Shown here: positions 27,148-35,700 of the stretch, piece after piece
Numbering within the stretch: position 1 is the stretch's first letter
Layout: each line of letters begins with the position of its first letter
Origin: Aquimonas sp044377145
Lineage (GTDB): Bacteria; Pseudomonadota; Gammaproteobacteria; Xanthomonadales; Xanthomonadaceae
DNA length: 64,000 nucleotides
Direction: 5' to 3'
Assembly: GCF_044377145.1 (NCBI RefSeq)
Contig: NZ_JBILJQ010000007.1
Location: forward strand, 1-64,000
The notes under the pieces: generated by a model
What the model was told of the DNA's origin: nothing
Database searches by the model: none
Seen by the model: only the letters and a program-made list of their open reading frames with translations
Made by a program: the position numbers and the translations under genes

Positions 27148-27834
27148 GTGATTGCCGTGATCGAGCTAGAACACATCGAGAAATCCTTTCCGCTGGCGGC
27201 GGCTCGCCACTACGTGCTGCGCAAGGTCAGCCTGAACATCGCCGAGGGTGATTTCCTTTCGATCATGGGCCCGTCGGGCTCGGGCAAGACCAGCCTGCTG
27301 TCGGTGCTGGGCCTGCTGGATGCCGACTGGAGCGGCAGCTACCGCTTCGATGGCGTCGACCTGTCGATGCTGAAGGAGCGCGCGCGCAAGGATTTCGCGC
27401 GCCGACATATCGGCTTCGTGTTCCAGCACTACCACCTGCTGGACGATCTCACCGTGGCCGAAAATCTCGATCTGCCGCTGTCGTATCGCAATGTGCGCGG
27501 GCCCGAGCGGCAGGCGCGGGTAGCCGAGTTGCTGGACCGCTTCGGCATCGTCGCCAAGAAGGATCTGTACCCGCGTCAGCTGTCGGGCGGGCAGCAGCAG
27601 ATGGTGGCGGTGGCGCGCGCGCTGATAACGCGGCCGCGCCTGCTGCTGTGCGACGAGCCGACCGGCGCCCTGCATTCCAGCCAGGGCGAAGTAGTCATGG
27701 ATCTGCTGTGCGAGTTGAATCGCGAAGGCACCACGATCGTGCAGGTCACCCATAACCCGGACTACGCCGCCCGCGGCAGCCGCCAGGTCGAGCTGTTCGA
27801 CGGCTGGCTGAAGCAGCCGCTGCCGGTACAGTAG
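27148..27834 (+). CDS. ABC transporter ATP-binding protein, second copy, with variant D-loop
   Basis: A 228-aa ATPase of the MacB/LolD type. It has Walker A GPSGSGKT (41-48), Q-loop VFQHYHL, signature LSGGQQQM, Walker B LLLCDEPTG and switch His in VTHNPD. It differs from the first copy after Walker B: GALHSS replaces GNLDS, so the D-loop Asp is His176. Start is GTG at 27148; another GTG three codons later is possible. It ends five bases before the regulator gene, so ATPase and regulator are co-transcribed. Two ATPases for five or six permeases suggests a hetero-dimer or division of labour. Confidence 0.92.
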   Translation: MIAVIELEHIEKSFPLAAARHYVLRKVSLNIAEGDFLSIMGPSGSGKTSLLSVLGLLDADWSGSYRFDGVDLSMLKERARKDFARRHIGFVFQHYHLLDDLTVAENLDLPLSYRNVRGPERQARVAELLDRFGIVAKKDLYPRQLSGGQQQMVAVARALITRPRLLLCDEPTGALHSSQGEVVMDLLCELNREGTTIVQVTHNPDYAARGSRQVELFDGWLKQPLPVQ

Positions 27835-27839
27835 CGCCC

Positions 27840-29231
27840 ATGTCGACCGCCCCCGCCCGAATCCTGATTGCCGATGACCAGGCCGATGTGCTCAGCGCAT
27901 TGCGCCTGCTGCTGAAATCCGAAGGCCACGCCTGCGTGACGGTCGAAGGCCCGGCGGAAGCGCTCGACCGCGCGCGGCGCGAGAGTTTCGACGCGGCCCT
28001 GATCGACCTCAACTACACCCGCGACACCACCTCGGGCGAAGAGGGCCTGGCCCTGCTGGCCGAGTTGAAGCGGGCCTCGCCGGAGCTGCCCGTGGTGGTG
28101 ATGACCGCTTGGGGCAATATCGATCTGGCGGTCCGGGCGATGCGCGACGGCGCTGCCGACTTCATCGAGAAACCCTGGGACAACCGCCGTCTGCTGAGTG
28201 TGCTGGGCAGCCAGATCGCGCTGGCCCATAGCCAGCGCCGCGCACGCCGGCTGGAGAGCGAGAACCGGCTGCTGCGCGAAGGCGAAGGGGTCGAGCCTTT
28301 TGTCGCCGAGGCCGCGTCGATGCGGCCGGTGCTGGACCTGCTCGGCCGCGTCGCGCCGTCGGATGCCAACGTGCTGATCCTCGGCGAGAACGGCACCGGC
28401 AAGGGCCTGCTTGCGCGCGAACTGCACCGGCGCTCACGTCGCGCCGCGCAGAGTCTGGTCAAGGTCAATATGGGCGGCATCGCCGAGACCGTGTTCGAGT
28501 CGGAAATGTTCGGCCACGTGCGCGGTGCGTTCACCGATGCCAAGGTCGATCGCATCGGCCGCTTCGAACTCGCCGACGGTGGGACCCTGTTTCTGGACGA
28601 GATCGCCAACATCCCGCCCAGCCAGCAGCCCAAGCTGCTGCGCGTGCTGGAGGACGGCGAGCTGGAGCGCGTTGGCTCCTCGCGCACGCTCAAGGTGGAT
28701 GTGCGCCTGGTCTCGGCCACCAATGCCGACCTGCCGGCCGAGGTGGCGGCAGGGCGTTTTCGCAAGGACCTGTTGTATCGCCTGAACACGGTCGAGCTGC
28801 GGCTGCCTCCGCTGCGCGAGCGGCGCGAGGACATCGCCCCGATGGCGCGCGACTTCCTCGCCCGCGCCGGCGCCCGCTACCAGCGCACGGGCCTGCGTTT
28901 CGCGCCCTCGGCCCTGCGTGCTCTGGAGCAGCATCACTGGCCCGGCAATGTGCGCGAGCTTGCGCACGTGGTCGAGCGCGCGGTGCTGATGGCGCGCGGC
29001 GATCTGCTGGAGCAGCTCGATCTCGGTGTCGAAGCCGAGCCTGTCGTCGCCGCCGCCAGCGGGCTGCCGGCGCCGGGCAGCATGACCTTGGAGCAGGCCG
29101 AGCAAGCAATGATCCGCAACGCCTTGGACCAGTGCCGCGGCAATATCCAGCGCGCCGCCGAACTGCTCGGCTTGAGCCGCGGCGCGCTGTACCGGCGACT
29201 GGAGAAGTACGGGCTGGCGGTCGAGGAATGA
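27840..29231 (+). CDS. NtrC-family sigma-54-dependent response regulator
   Basis: A 463-aa activator. The receiver domain (about 7-125) has IADDQ, phospho-acceptor Asp56 (LIDLNYTRD) and Lys in FIEKPW. The AAA+ domain (about 155-385) has Walker A GENGTGKG, Walker B GGTLFLDEI and the arginine-finger region FRKDLLYRL. The sigma-54-contacting loop reads GAFTDA (229-234) instead of GAFTGA. A Fis-type helix-turn-helix ends the protein (GNIQRAAELLGLSRGALYRRLEKYG). It is probably the activator of the sigma-54 promoter at 12112, giving positive autoregulation. The kinase gene follows after 103 nt. Confidence 0.93.
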   Translation: MSTAPARILIADDQADVLSALRLLLKSEGHACVTVEGPAEALDRARRESFDAALIDLNYTRDTTSGEEGLALLAELKRASPELPVVVMTAWGNIDLAVRAMRDGAADFIEKPWDNRRLLSVLGSQIALAHSQRRARRLESENRLLREGEGVEPFVAEAASMRPVLDLLGRVAPSDANVLILGENGTGKGLLARELHRRSRRAAQSLVKVNMGGIAETVFESEMFGHVRGAFTDAKVDRIGRFELADGGTLFLDEIANIPPSQQPKLLRVLEDGELERVGSSRTLKVDVRLVSATNADLPAEVAAGRFRKDLLYRLNTVELRLPPLRERREDIAPMARDFLARAGARYQRTGLRFAPSALRALEQHHWPGNVRELAHVVERAVLMARGDLLEQLDLGVEAEPVVAAASGLPAPGSMTLEQAEQAMIRNALDQCRGNIQRAAELLGLSRGALYRRLEKYGLAVEE

Positions 29232-29334
29232 GCGCGGTGGTTGTTGGCACGCTGCCGCCTCAGGTCACCGCGGTCGCGGCGTTTCTCCGCAAGCGCTCCG
29301 GACTCACGCTGGCCGCGCGCGCGCTGGCGAAATC

Positions 29335-30648
29335 GTGCTGAAGCTGAACTTCGAGCGGCGCCTGTTGCTCGACATCGGCCTGGTGCTGCTGCCCCTGCTC
29401 AGCGTGCTGTCGGCCGTGCTGCTGTGGCCCGAGTTGGCCGAGCGGCTGGTCGGCGGGCTGGTCAGCGTGGCCTTGATCGCCAGCCTGTTGCTGGCCTTGC
29501 GCCTGCGCCGACGCGTGATCTATCCGCTGTACACCCTGTCCAACCTGCTGGAGGCCTTGCGTGAGGGGGACTTCAGCCTGCGTGGCTCGCGTGCGCAGCG
29601 CGGGGATGCGATCGGCGATGTGATCTGGGAGGTCAACGCGCTGTCGGCGACCCTGCGCGATCAGCGCCTGCGGGTGGAGGAATCCAGTGCCCTGCTGGGC
29701 AAGGTCATCGAGGCGATCGACATCGCCCTGTTCAGCTTCGACGCCGATGCGCGCCTGCAACTGGTCAACCAGGCCGGCCTGCGCCTGCTGCAGCTGAATG
29801 CGAGCACGGCACGCGGCCGCAGCGCACAGGAACTCGGGCTGGACGACTGCCTGCAGGTGCAGGGTGCGGCCCTGCTCAAGCGTGGCTTCGCCGCGGTGTC
29901 CGGCAGCTTCGACGTGCGTCGGTTCCGCTTTCGCTCCGGCGGGCGCCCGCAGGATCTGCTGGTGATCACCGATCTATCGCGCGCCCTGCGCGAGGAGGAG
30001 CGGCAGGCCTGGCAGCGCCTGATCCGCGTATTGGGGCATGAGCTGAACAATTCGTTGGCGCCAATCAAATCGATGTCCGGCACCTTGGCCAGCGTGATTG
30101 GCCGCGAGCCGCTGCCCGAGGATTGGCGCGAGGACGTGCACGCCGGGCTACGGGTGATCGGTGACCGCGCCGAGGCGTTGAACCGTTTCATGATCGGCTA
30201 CGCCTCGCTGGCGCGGCTGCCGCCTCCGCGGCGCCGCAGCGTGGCGCTGGCGCCCTTGATGCGCCAGGCCGCAGCGCTGGAGCAGCGGCTGGCCGTGCAG
30301 GTCGGCGAGGTGCCGGACTTGCAGTTGGCGGTCGACCCCGATCAGCTGGAACAGGCGCTGATCAACCTGATCAAGAATGCCGCCGATGCCGCCCTGGTCG
30401 AGCGCGGCGGGGTGCAGCTGCAGGCGTCCCAAACGGGCGACTGGCTGCAGATCGATGTGCTCGACGACGGCCTTGGGCTGTCGGGCAGCGACAACCTGTT
30501 CGTTCCCTTCTTCACGACCAAGCCCGGCGGCTCGGGCATCGGCCTGGTGCTGGCGCGGCAGATCATCGAAGGCCATGGCGGTCGGCTGAGCCTGAGCAAT
30601 CGCGAAGATGTACGGGGCTGTCGAGCGCGGATCGAGCTGCCGCTTTGA
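29335..30648 (+). CDS. NtrY-like membrane sensor histidine kinase
   Basis: A 437-aa kinase that would phosphorylate the NtrC-type regulator just upstream. It has two N-terminal transmembrane helices (about 10-30 and 38-56) with almost no periplasmic loop, so it probably senses within the membrane or cytoplasm or through the transporter. A HAMP-like linker with LREGDFSLR follows, then a PAS domain (about 115-215), a HisKA-like segment with His235 in GHELNNSLAPIKSM, and an ATPase domain (NLIKNAADA, DDGLGL, GGSGIGLVLA). Start is GTG. A PAS plus a loop-less membrane anchor resembles kinases in antimicrobial-peptide detox modules, but that comparison is an inference. Confidence 0.9.
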   Translation: MLKLNFERRLLLDIGLVLLPLLSVLSAVLLWPELAERLVGGLVSVALIASLLLALRLRRRVIYPLYTLSNLLEALREGDFSLRGSRAQRGDAIGDVIWEVNALSATLRDQRLRVEESSALLGKVIEAIDIALFSFDADARLQLVNQAGLRLLQLNASTARGRSAQELGLDDCLQVQGAALLKRGFAAVSGSFDVRRFRFRSGGRPQDLLVITDLSRALREEERQAWQRLIRVLGHELNNSLAPIKSMSGTLASVIGREPLPEDWREDVHAGLRVIGDRAEALNRFMIGYASLARLPPPRRRSVALAPLMRQAAALEQRLAVQVGEVPDLQLAVDPDQLEQALINLIKNAADAALVERGGVQLQASQTGDWLQIDVLDDGLGLSGSDNLFVPFFTTKPGGSGIGLVLARQIIEGHGGRLSLSNREDVRGCRARIELPL

Positions 30649-30650
30649 GC

Positions 30651-30674
30651 TGGGAATCGGGAATCGGGAATCGT
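30651..30674. repeat. GGGAATC repeat, three units
   Basis: Three tandem GGGAATC units directly after the kinase stop codon, of the same type as the repeats at 13401-13585 and 50063-50200. Only one arm is present here. Confidence 0.75.
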
Positions 30675-30742
30675 CAGCAGCGCTGCCGCGAGCGTGCGGG
30701 GCGTGGCAACGCTTGGTGAGTTTTGAGAGCCGTTGACGCGTG

Positions 30743-30766
30743 CCGCCGGCCTTTCTTGGCCGGCGG
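30743..30766. terminator. Hairpin between the convergent kinase and lipoprotein genes
   Basis: A perfect 9-bp stem (CCGCCGGCC/GGCCGGCGG) with a 6-nt loop lies between two convergent genes. It lacks a T tract on either side, so it may be a bidirectional terminator of modest strength. Confidence 0.45.
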
Positions 30767-30785
30767 TCGCGGATAAGCAGGTGGG

Positions 30786-32315
30786 TCAGTTGCTCGGTGT
30801 GGCGGCGGGCGGCGCGACCGCATTCTGCGGAATCGCCCAGGAGAAATCGGTCTTGGTGAAGTCAGCGAAGCAGGTCTGGCTGCCGGGCGGTGTCGACTCC
30901 GTGCACGCGTTCGAGTTGAAGTCGATCGGTGCGGTGTAGGTGGCCGGATAGTTCATGGTCGGCAGTGCGGGCGGGCTGCCCGCGATCGGCGAACCGACCG
31001 TGGCGGTGCCGTGGCAGCTCACGCAGTTGCTCGACTGCCCGGCCGGGATGCCGCTGGAGGTCTCCAGGAAGGGATTGAAGCAGACCACCATGTCGGAGGA
31101 CGCATTGCCTTGGGTCTGGTTCCAGGCCGTGCACATGGCGTAGTTGCGCCACGGACCCTGCACATTGGCGGTCATGCCCTGCTTGCTGCCGGGGAAGTTG
31201 TTGGGGGTGTCCTCACCGGGCTGCCACCAGAAGGTTTCCCAGGTCCAGTTGACGATCGTCTTGCTGTTGACGTGCATGCCGACCAGCACGCCGTAGTCGC
31301 CGGCGGCCGCCCGCAACTTCTGGCCGCCATCGCCGGAGCTGCCAACCAGCGTGTTCCAGTCCGCGGCTTCGGCGGCGTCCATCTCGAAGCTGTAGATGGT
31401 CGACAGCGGTGCGTACAGATACGTTTTGCAGGCCATGGTCGAGCCGGGGACGATCTGCGCGATCTGCTCGGGCGTCGCGGCCACTGGCACTGTGTCGGGC
31501 CCAGCGGTGTTGGCCGGATCGACCAGTACGCAGTTGAACCACGAATCGGGCACCGCGTTGGCGGGCGTGGTCGAGAAGTCGGGGCCCATCCAGAGCGGAA
31601 TCGGCGTCAGGCCCTGCGCCTTGACCACGAAGATCACCGGCTTGGTTTCCATCGCCGCCGAACCCGGCACGCCGTTCGAGTCCGGTGTGTAGGGTGCATC
31701 CACCACTTTGCGATCGCCGACCGCAGTGCCGGCTGGCCAGGCCGCATTGAGATTGGCCAGGTCCTGCATCGAGGTGTATCGGTAGCTGCCGCCCGGGCCC
31801 GCCTGAGCGGTCGCCAGGTATGACGCCATCGCCGGGTTGAACTTGTTGAAGGCCACCACCTGCCCGTCGCTGGGCACGGGTGCGCCTGCCTTCAGTGCCG
31901 CATGGCCAATCTGGCTGGCCAGCTCGAAGCCACGCGGCGGCCGGGCGAGGCTGCCGCAGCCCGTGGAGGAGAACACTTCAGCATCGCCGCACCAGGTTTC
32001 CCAGATCGGCAGCGAGCTGCCGTTCCACTGCTGACCGGAGTCGCTGGTCATGCCGGCCCACAGATTCCACGCTGCGGTCTGGATGTTTCCGATCTGCCAA
32101 TCATCGGCCCAGCTCTGGAACTCGGCGCGATCGCCGGGATAGCCGAAGCCGGGCGGGATGTCTTTGGCGACGATGCCGGCCGGTGGTGGTGGCGGAGCCG
32201 TGGGTGGTGCGGGCGCGGGCGTGGGTGCCGGTGCTGCCGGCGGCGGCGGCGTTTCTGCCGTGCAGGCAGCCAGCATCAGCGCGGCGGGCAGCAGCGCGAG
32301 CAATCGAGTCTTCAT
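30786..32315 (-). CDS. Monohaem c-type cytochrome lipoprotein of unknown family
   Basis: A 509-aa lipoprotein. The signal ends in LMLAAC (Cys18), followed by a Pro/Ala-rich tether (about 20-47). The body is Trp- and Asn-rich with no familiar fold, and one haem-attachment motif, CVSCH (431-435), lies near the C-terminus. GGAGA is placed correctly before the ATG. It is divergent from the giant multicopper oxidase gene, with which it shares the 387-nt upstream region. Exposure at the outer membrane or periplasm plus a c-haem suggests electron transfer for, or co-regulation with, the copper oxidase. The function of the roughly 380 residues before the haem is unknown. Confidence 0.8.
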   Translation of the reverse strand: MKTRLLALLPAALMLAACTAETPPPPAAPAPTPAPAPPTAPPPPPAGIVAKDIPPGFGYPGDRAEFQSWADDWQIGNIQTAAWNLWAGMTSDSGQQWNGSSLPIWETWCGDAEVFSSTGCGSLARPPRGFELASQIGHAALKAGAPVPSDGQVVAFNKFNPAMASYLATAQAGPGGSYRYTSMQDLANLNAAWPAGTAVGDRKVVDAPYTPDSNGVPGSAAMETKPVIFVVKAQGLTPIPLWMGPDFSTTPANAVPDSWFNCVLVDPANTAGPDTVPVAATPEQIAQIVPGSTMACKTYLYAPLSTIYSFEMDAAEAADWNTLVGSSGDGGQKLRAAAGDYGVLVGMHVNSKTIVNWTWETFWWQPGEDTPNNFPGSKQGMTANVQGPWRNYAMCTAWNQTQGNASSDMVVCFNPFLETSSGIPAGQSSNCVSCHGTATVGSPIAGSPPALPTMNYPATYTAPIDFNSNACTESTPPGSQTCFADFTKTDFSWAIPQNAVAPPAATPSN

Positions 32316-32702
32316 GGGATCTCCTGCTTGTAGCGTGGTGGGACGGGAAGCGCGAACGCCCGGTCCATGCGCGGCTCTCCCCGGAAGCCGCGCCCGCCTG
32401 TGTGGCGGTAGGCGCACCGAGGATAGGCAATTCGTCGACTGAATCACAATACGTTGACGCAGCTGTCCAGCGCGGCAGCAGAGGCGCCGCGCTCGTGTGC
32501 CCGTCAGATCTGACAGGTTCCGCGTCTGAGGGCTTGGCGGATACTCGGCCGAACCACAGCGGGGGCTGTGGCGGTGGCAGAACTCGGGAGAACCCAGTCC
32601 GCGCTGGCGCTGCGGGCGGATGCTGCCGGGTCGACCTGCCGAGGTTCGAGAGGGTTTTCTATCCGGCCGTGGGCAGGGCCGATCATGCGACGAGGGGATC
32701 GT
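32316..32702. promoter_or_regulatory. Divergent promoter region of the copper/haem locus
   Basis: This 387-nt gap holds no gene. For the leftward lipoprotein gene a sigma-70-like pair is visible on the minus strand: TTGTGA (32444-32449) and TATCCT (32420-32425), 18 bp apart. A 12-bp perfect palindrome, GTCAGATCTGAC, lies at 32503-32514 between the two genes and could be an operator for both. The oxidase ribosome-binding site is GAGGGG just before 32703. Confidence 0.35.
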
Positions 32703-35700
32703 ATGGACACTCAGCAAGCGAAATTCAGGCTTACGGCAGCAGGGCTGCTCGCGACGATGCTGCTGGCCGTCGCGCCGGCACTGTTCGCGGCGCAGCTTGA
32801 AGTCCTCGGCGCGCAGACCGCGCGTGGAGTGGGCGATCGGGTCATCCGCGTCGATCTGGTCGCGCTGCAAGTCACGGTGCCGAACAATCGACTGGGTGCG
32901 CAGATGGAGGGCGCGCAGATCTACGCGCTGGCGCGCGACGTCGAGCCCATCAGCAGCAAGGCGGATGCGTCCGCGCAGCAGGGCCCGGCAGATGCCTCGG
33001 CCTTGCAGCCAGGTGCCGTGCAGGTGCGCAGCTACAAGCGCCCCCGGCCGCTGGTGCTGCGGGCGAACCTGGGCGACATCCTTGAGATCCACTTCCGCAA
33101 CCTGCTGCCGACCGGCACGCCGGGCCCGAGCGGCAGCGATGCCGGCGTGCAGATTCTCGGCCTCGATTGGCTGGACGCTGACAACGGCACCCGCATCGCG
33201 CCGGGCGCTGAGCACGTGTATCGCTTCCTGGCGAACGAGGAAGGCGTATTCATGCTGTTCTCGCCGAACGGCAAGTCGATTCCCGCCAGCCAGGCCGACT
33301 ACTACCTGTTCGGCGCAGTCAATGTGCAGCCGCGCGAGGCCGAGTGGTATCGCAGCCAGGTCACCCGCGAAGACCTCAGGCTGGCCACGTATCAGGTGTC
33401 GACGCGCTTCATGCGGCGCTATTGGGACGCGCGCGGTGAGGGCATCTGCCGGCAGTACCTCGGCAGCGAGGCCACCGGCCTGCCGGCGGGCATGCAGCTG
33501 CGCCGACAGTCGCTGCGCGAGGGCAATCGCTGGTACTGCCCTGAGCCCGGTGTCGAGACCGGCTGGGAGCTGATGTATCCCCTGCAGCCGGCGCAGAGCA
33601 CCGAGAAGACTGTGGTGGTGCGTATCGGCAGCGATGGCCTGCTGCGCACGCAGACCCGGCAGCCGGTGGTCGACTATCAGGCGGTGTATCCACAGGGCCA
33701 TCCGCGGCGGGGATCGCCGATCCTCAACATGCTGGCGCGCTCGCGCGTCGACGGTAGCTATGAGATCGCGCACAGCGATCTGACCGCGATGATCACCGGC
33801 CCGGGCACCGGCAGCTTTCCGTACTACTTGAACAGCCCGAGCTTCCGCTTGAATCCGGCGACGCCGAACCGGCGCCATCCGTACCGCGAGTTCACCGTTG
33901 CGTATCACATCTCGCCCAATACGGCCCAGGCCTTCGAGGCCTTCAACACGGGCCCGCTGGTCAACACGCTGGCCGCCGGTGCCGATGCCTTCGGGCTGAA
34001 CTACGGCATCACCGGCATCGGGTCGGCGATCTATGCCAACCGCACCGGCCGCGGTCCGATGGGGATCAATGGCGATGGCGTCGACCTGTTGTTCGAGGAA
34101 TTCTTCCTGAGCTCATGGGCGATCGGTGATCCGGCGGTGCTGGTCGACGTGCCGGCCAACGATCCGCAGGGGCGTCGCGCCACCCGCGCCTACTACCCGG
34201 ATGATCCGTCCAACGTCTACCACAGCTACATGCGCGACCGGGTCAAGATGCGCGTGTTGAACGCAGGCTCGGTGGCGCCGCATGTGCATCACCAGCATGC
34301 GCACCAGTGGCTGCATTCGCCGGACAGCGCCGATAGCCATTATCTGGACAGCCAGATGATCAACCCGGGCTCCACCTACACCCTGGAGATGACCTACAAC
34401 GGCAGCGGAAACCGCAACCTGACGGTCGGCGACTCGATCTTCCACTGTCACATCTACCCGCATTTCGCGCAGGGCATGTGGGGACTGTGGCGCGTGCACG
34501 ATGTGTTCGAAGAAGGCACCGAGCTTGATGCCGAAGGCCGTCCGGTGCCCGGCGCCCGCGCCTTGCCCGACGGCGAGATCGTGGCTGGCACGCCGATCCC
34601 CGCACTGGTACCGATGCCCACCCTGGGCATGGCGCCGATGCCGGCGCCGGTGCGCCTGGTCGACAACGGCCGTCGCATTGAAGTGCTGCCCAGCCGAGTC
34701 GATGCTCGTGGCGAGCCGGAATACATCAACCCCGGTTTCCCGTTCTTCGTGCCGGGCGTGGCCGGCCATCGCGCGCCGCATCCGCCGATGGATTTCGCCT
34801 GGCGCGAGACCGCCGAGGGCGAGCCCCTGCTGTATGCCGAGGCCGCGGCGCCGCCGTTCCGCAAGCCCGGTGATCGCGTCTACCTCGATGGCGGGCTGCC
34901 GCGTCATCTGGTGCTCGGCGGCGAGACCGCTCGCGAGTACCACTCGCGCTGGGATTTCAGCAAGGACATCGCCCTGTACGACGACGCCGGCAAGCTGGTG
35001 GCCGGCAAGCTGCTGGCGATGGAGCTGCCGGAGCAGGGCACGCCAGTTGAACGCGCGGCGATGGCCGCGCATGCGACCCGCACCCACGCCACCCATCTGC
35101 CCGACGGCATGCCGGGCAACTTCACCTTGAACGGCCTGCCGCCGGTGCCCGGCGCGCCGTATGCGGCGCCGGATGTCGACGACGACGGCAACTCGACCTT
35201 CGAGGTGCGCCGCTACAAGGCGGCGGTGGTGCAGCGCGATGTGGTGTTCAACAAGCAGGGCTGGCACTACCCGCAGCAGCGCTTCATCACCCTGCTGGAA
35301 GACGTCAAACCCACCGTGGACGGCAGCCGGCCGCCTGAGCCGTTCTTCTTCCGCGCCAACACCGGCGAGACGGTGGAGTTCTGGCACACCAATCTCGTTC
35401 CGAAGTATTACGAGCTGGATGACTTCCAGGTGCGCACGCCGACCGACATCCTCGGCCAGCACATCCATCTGGTGAAGTTCGACGTCACTTCCTCGGATGG
35501 CGCCGGCAACGGTTTCAACTACGAGGACGGCACCTTCAGCCCCGACGAGGTGCGCGAGCGCATCGACACCATCAACGCCGCCGGTGGCCTCTATCACTTC
35601 GACCCCCGCGTGCAGGGAAAGGGCCAGCAGAGGACGCAGCTGGAGGTGACGCCCTACCAGGAATCCTATGGCACGGTGCTGGGCGACCCGCCCGCCGGAC

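Noticed and set aside
29246..29263. TTGGCACGCTGCCGCCT, resembling a sigma-54 promoter before the kinase gene
   Set aside because: The GG is present but the base pair ten positions on is CC rather than the required GC.
29228..29341. 37-codon frame between the NtrC-type regulator and the kinase, overlapping both
   Set aside because: It has no ribosome-binding site or recognisable sequence, and short open frames are expected by chance in such GC-rich DNA.
32316..33908. Minus-strand frame running on upstream of the haem lipoprotein
   Set aside because: The part before the lipoprotein signal peptide lies opposite the oxidase gene and has the composition of a frame shadow.
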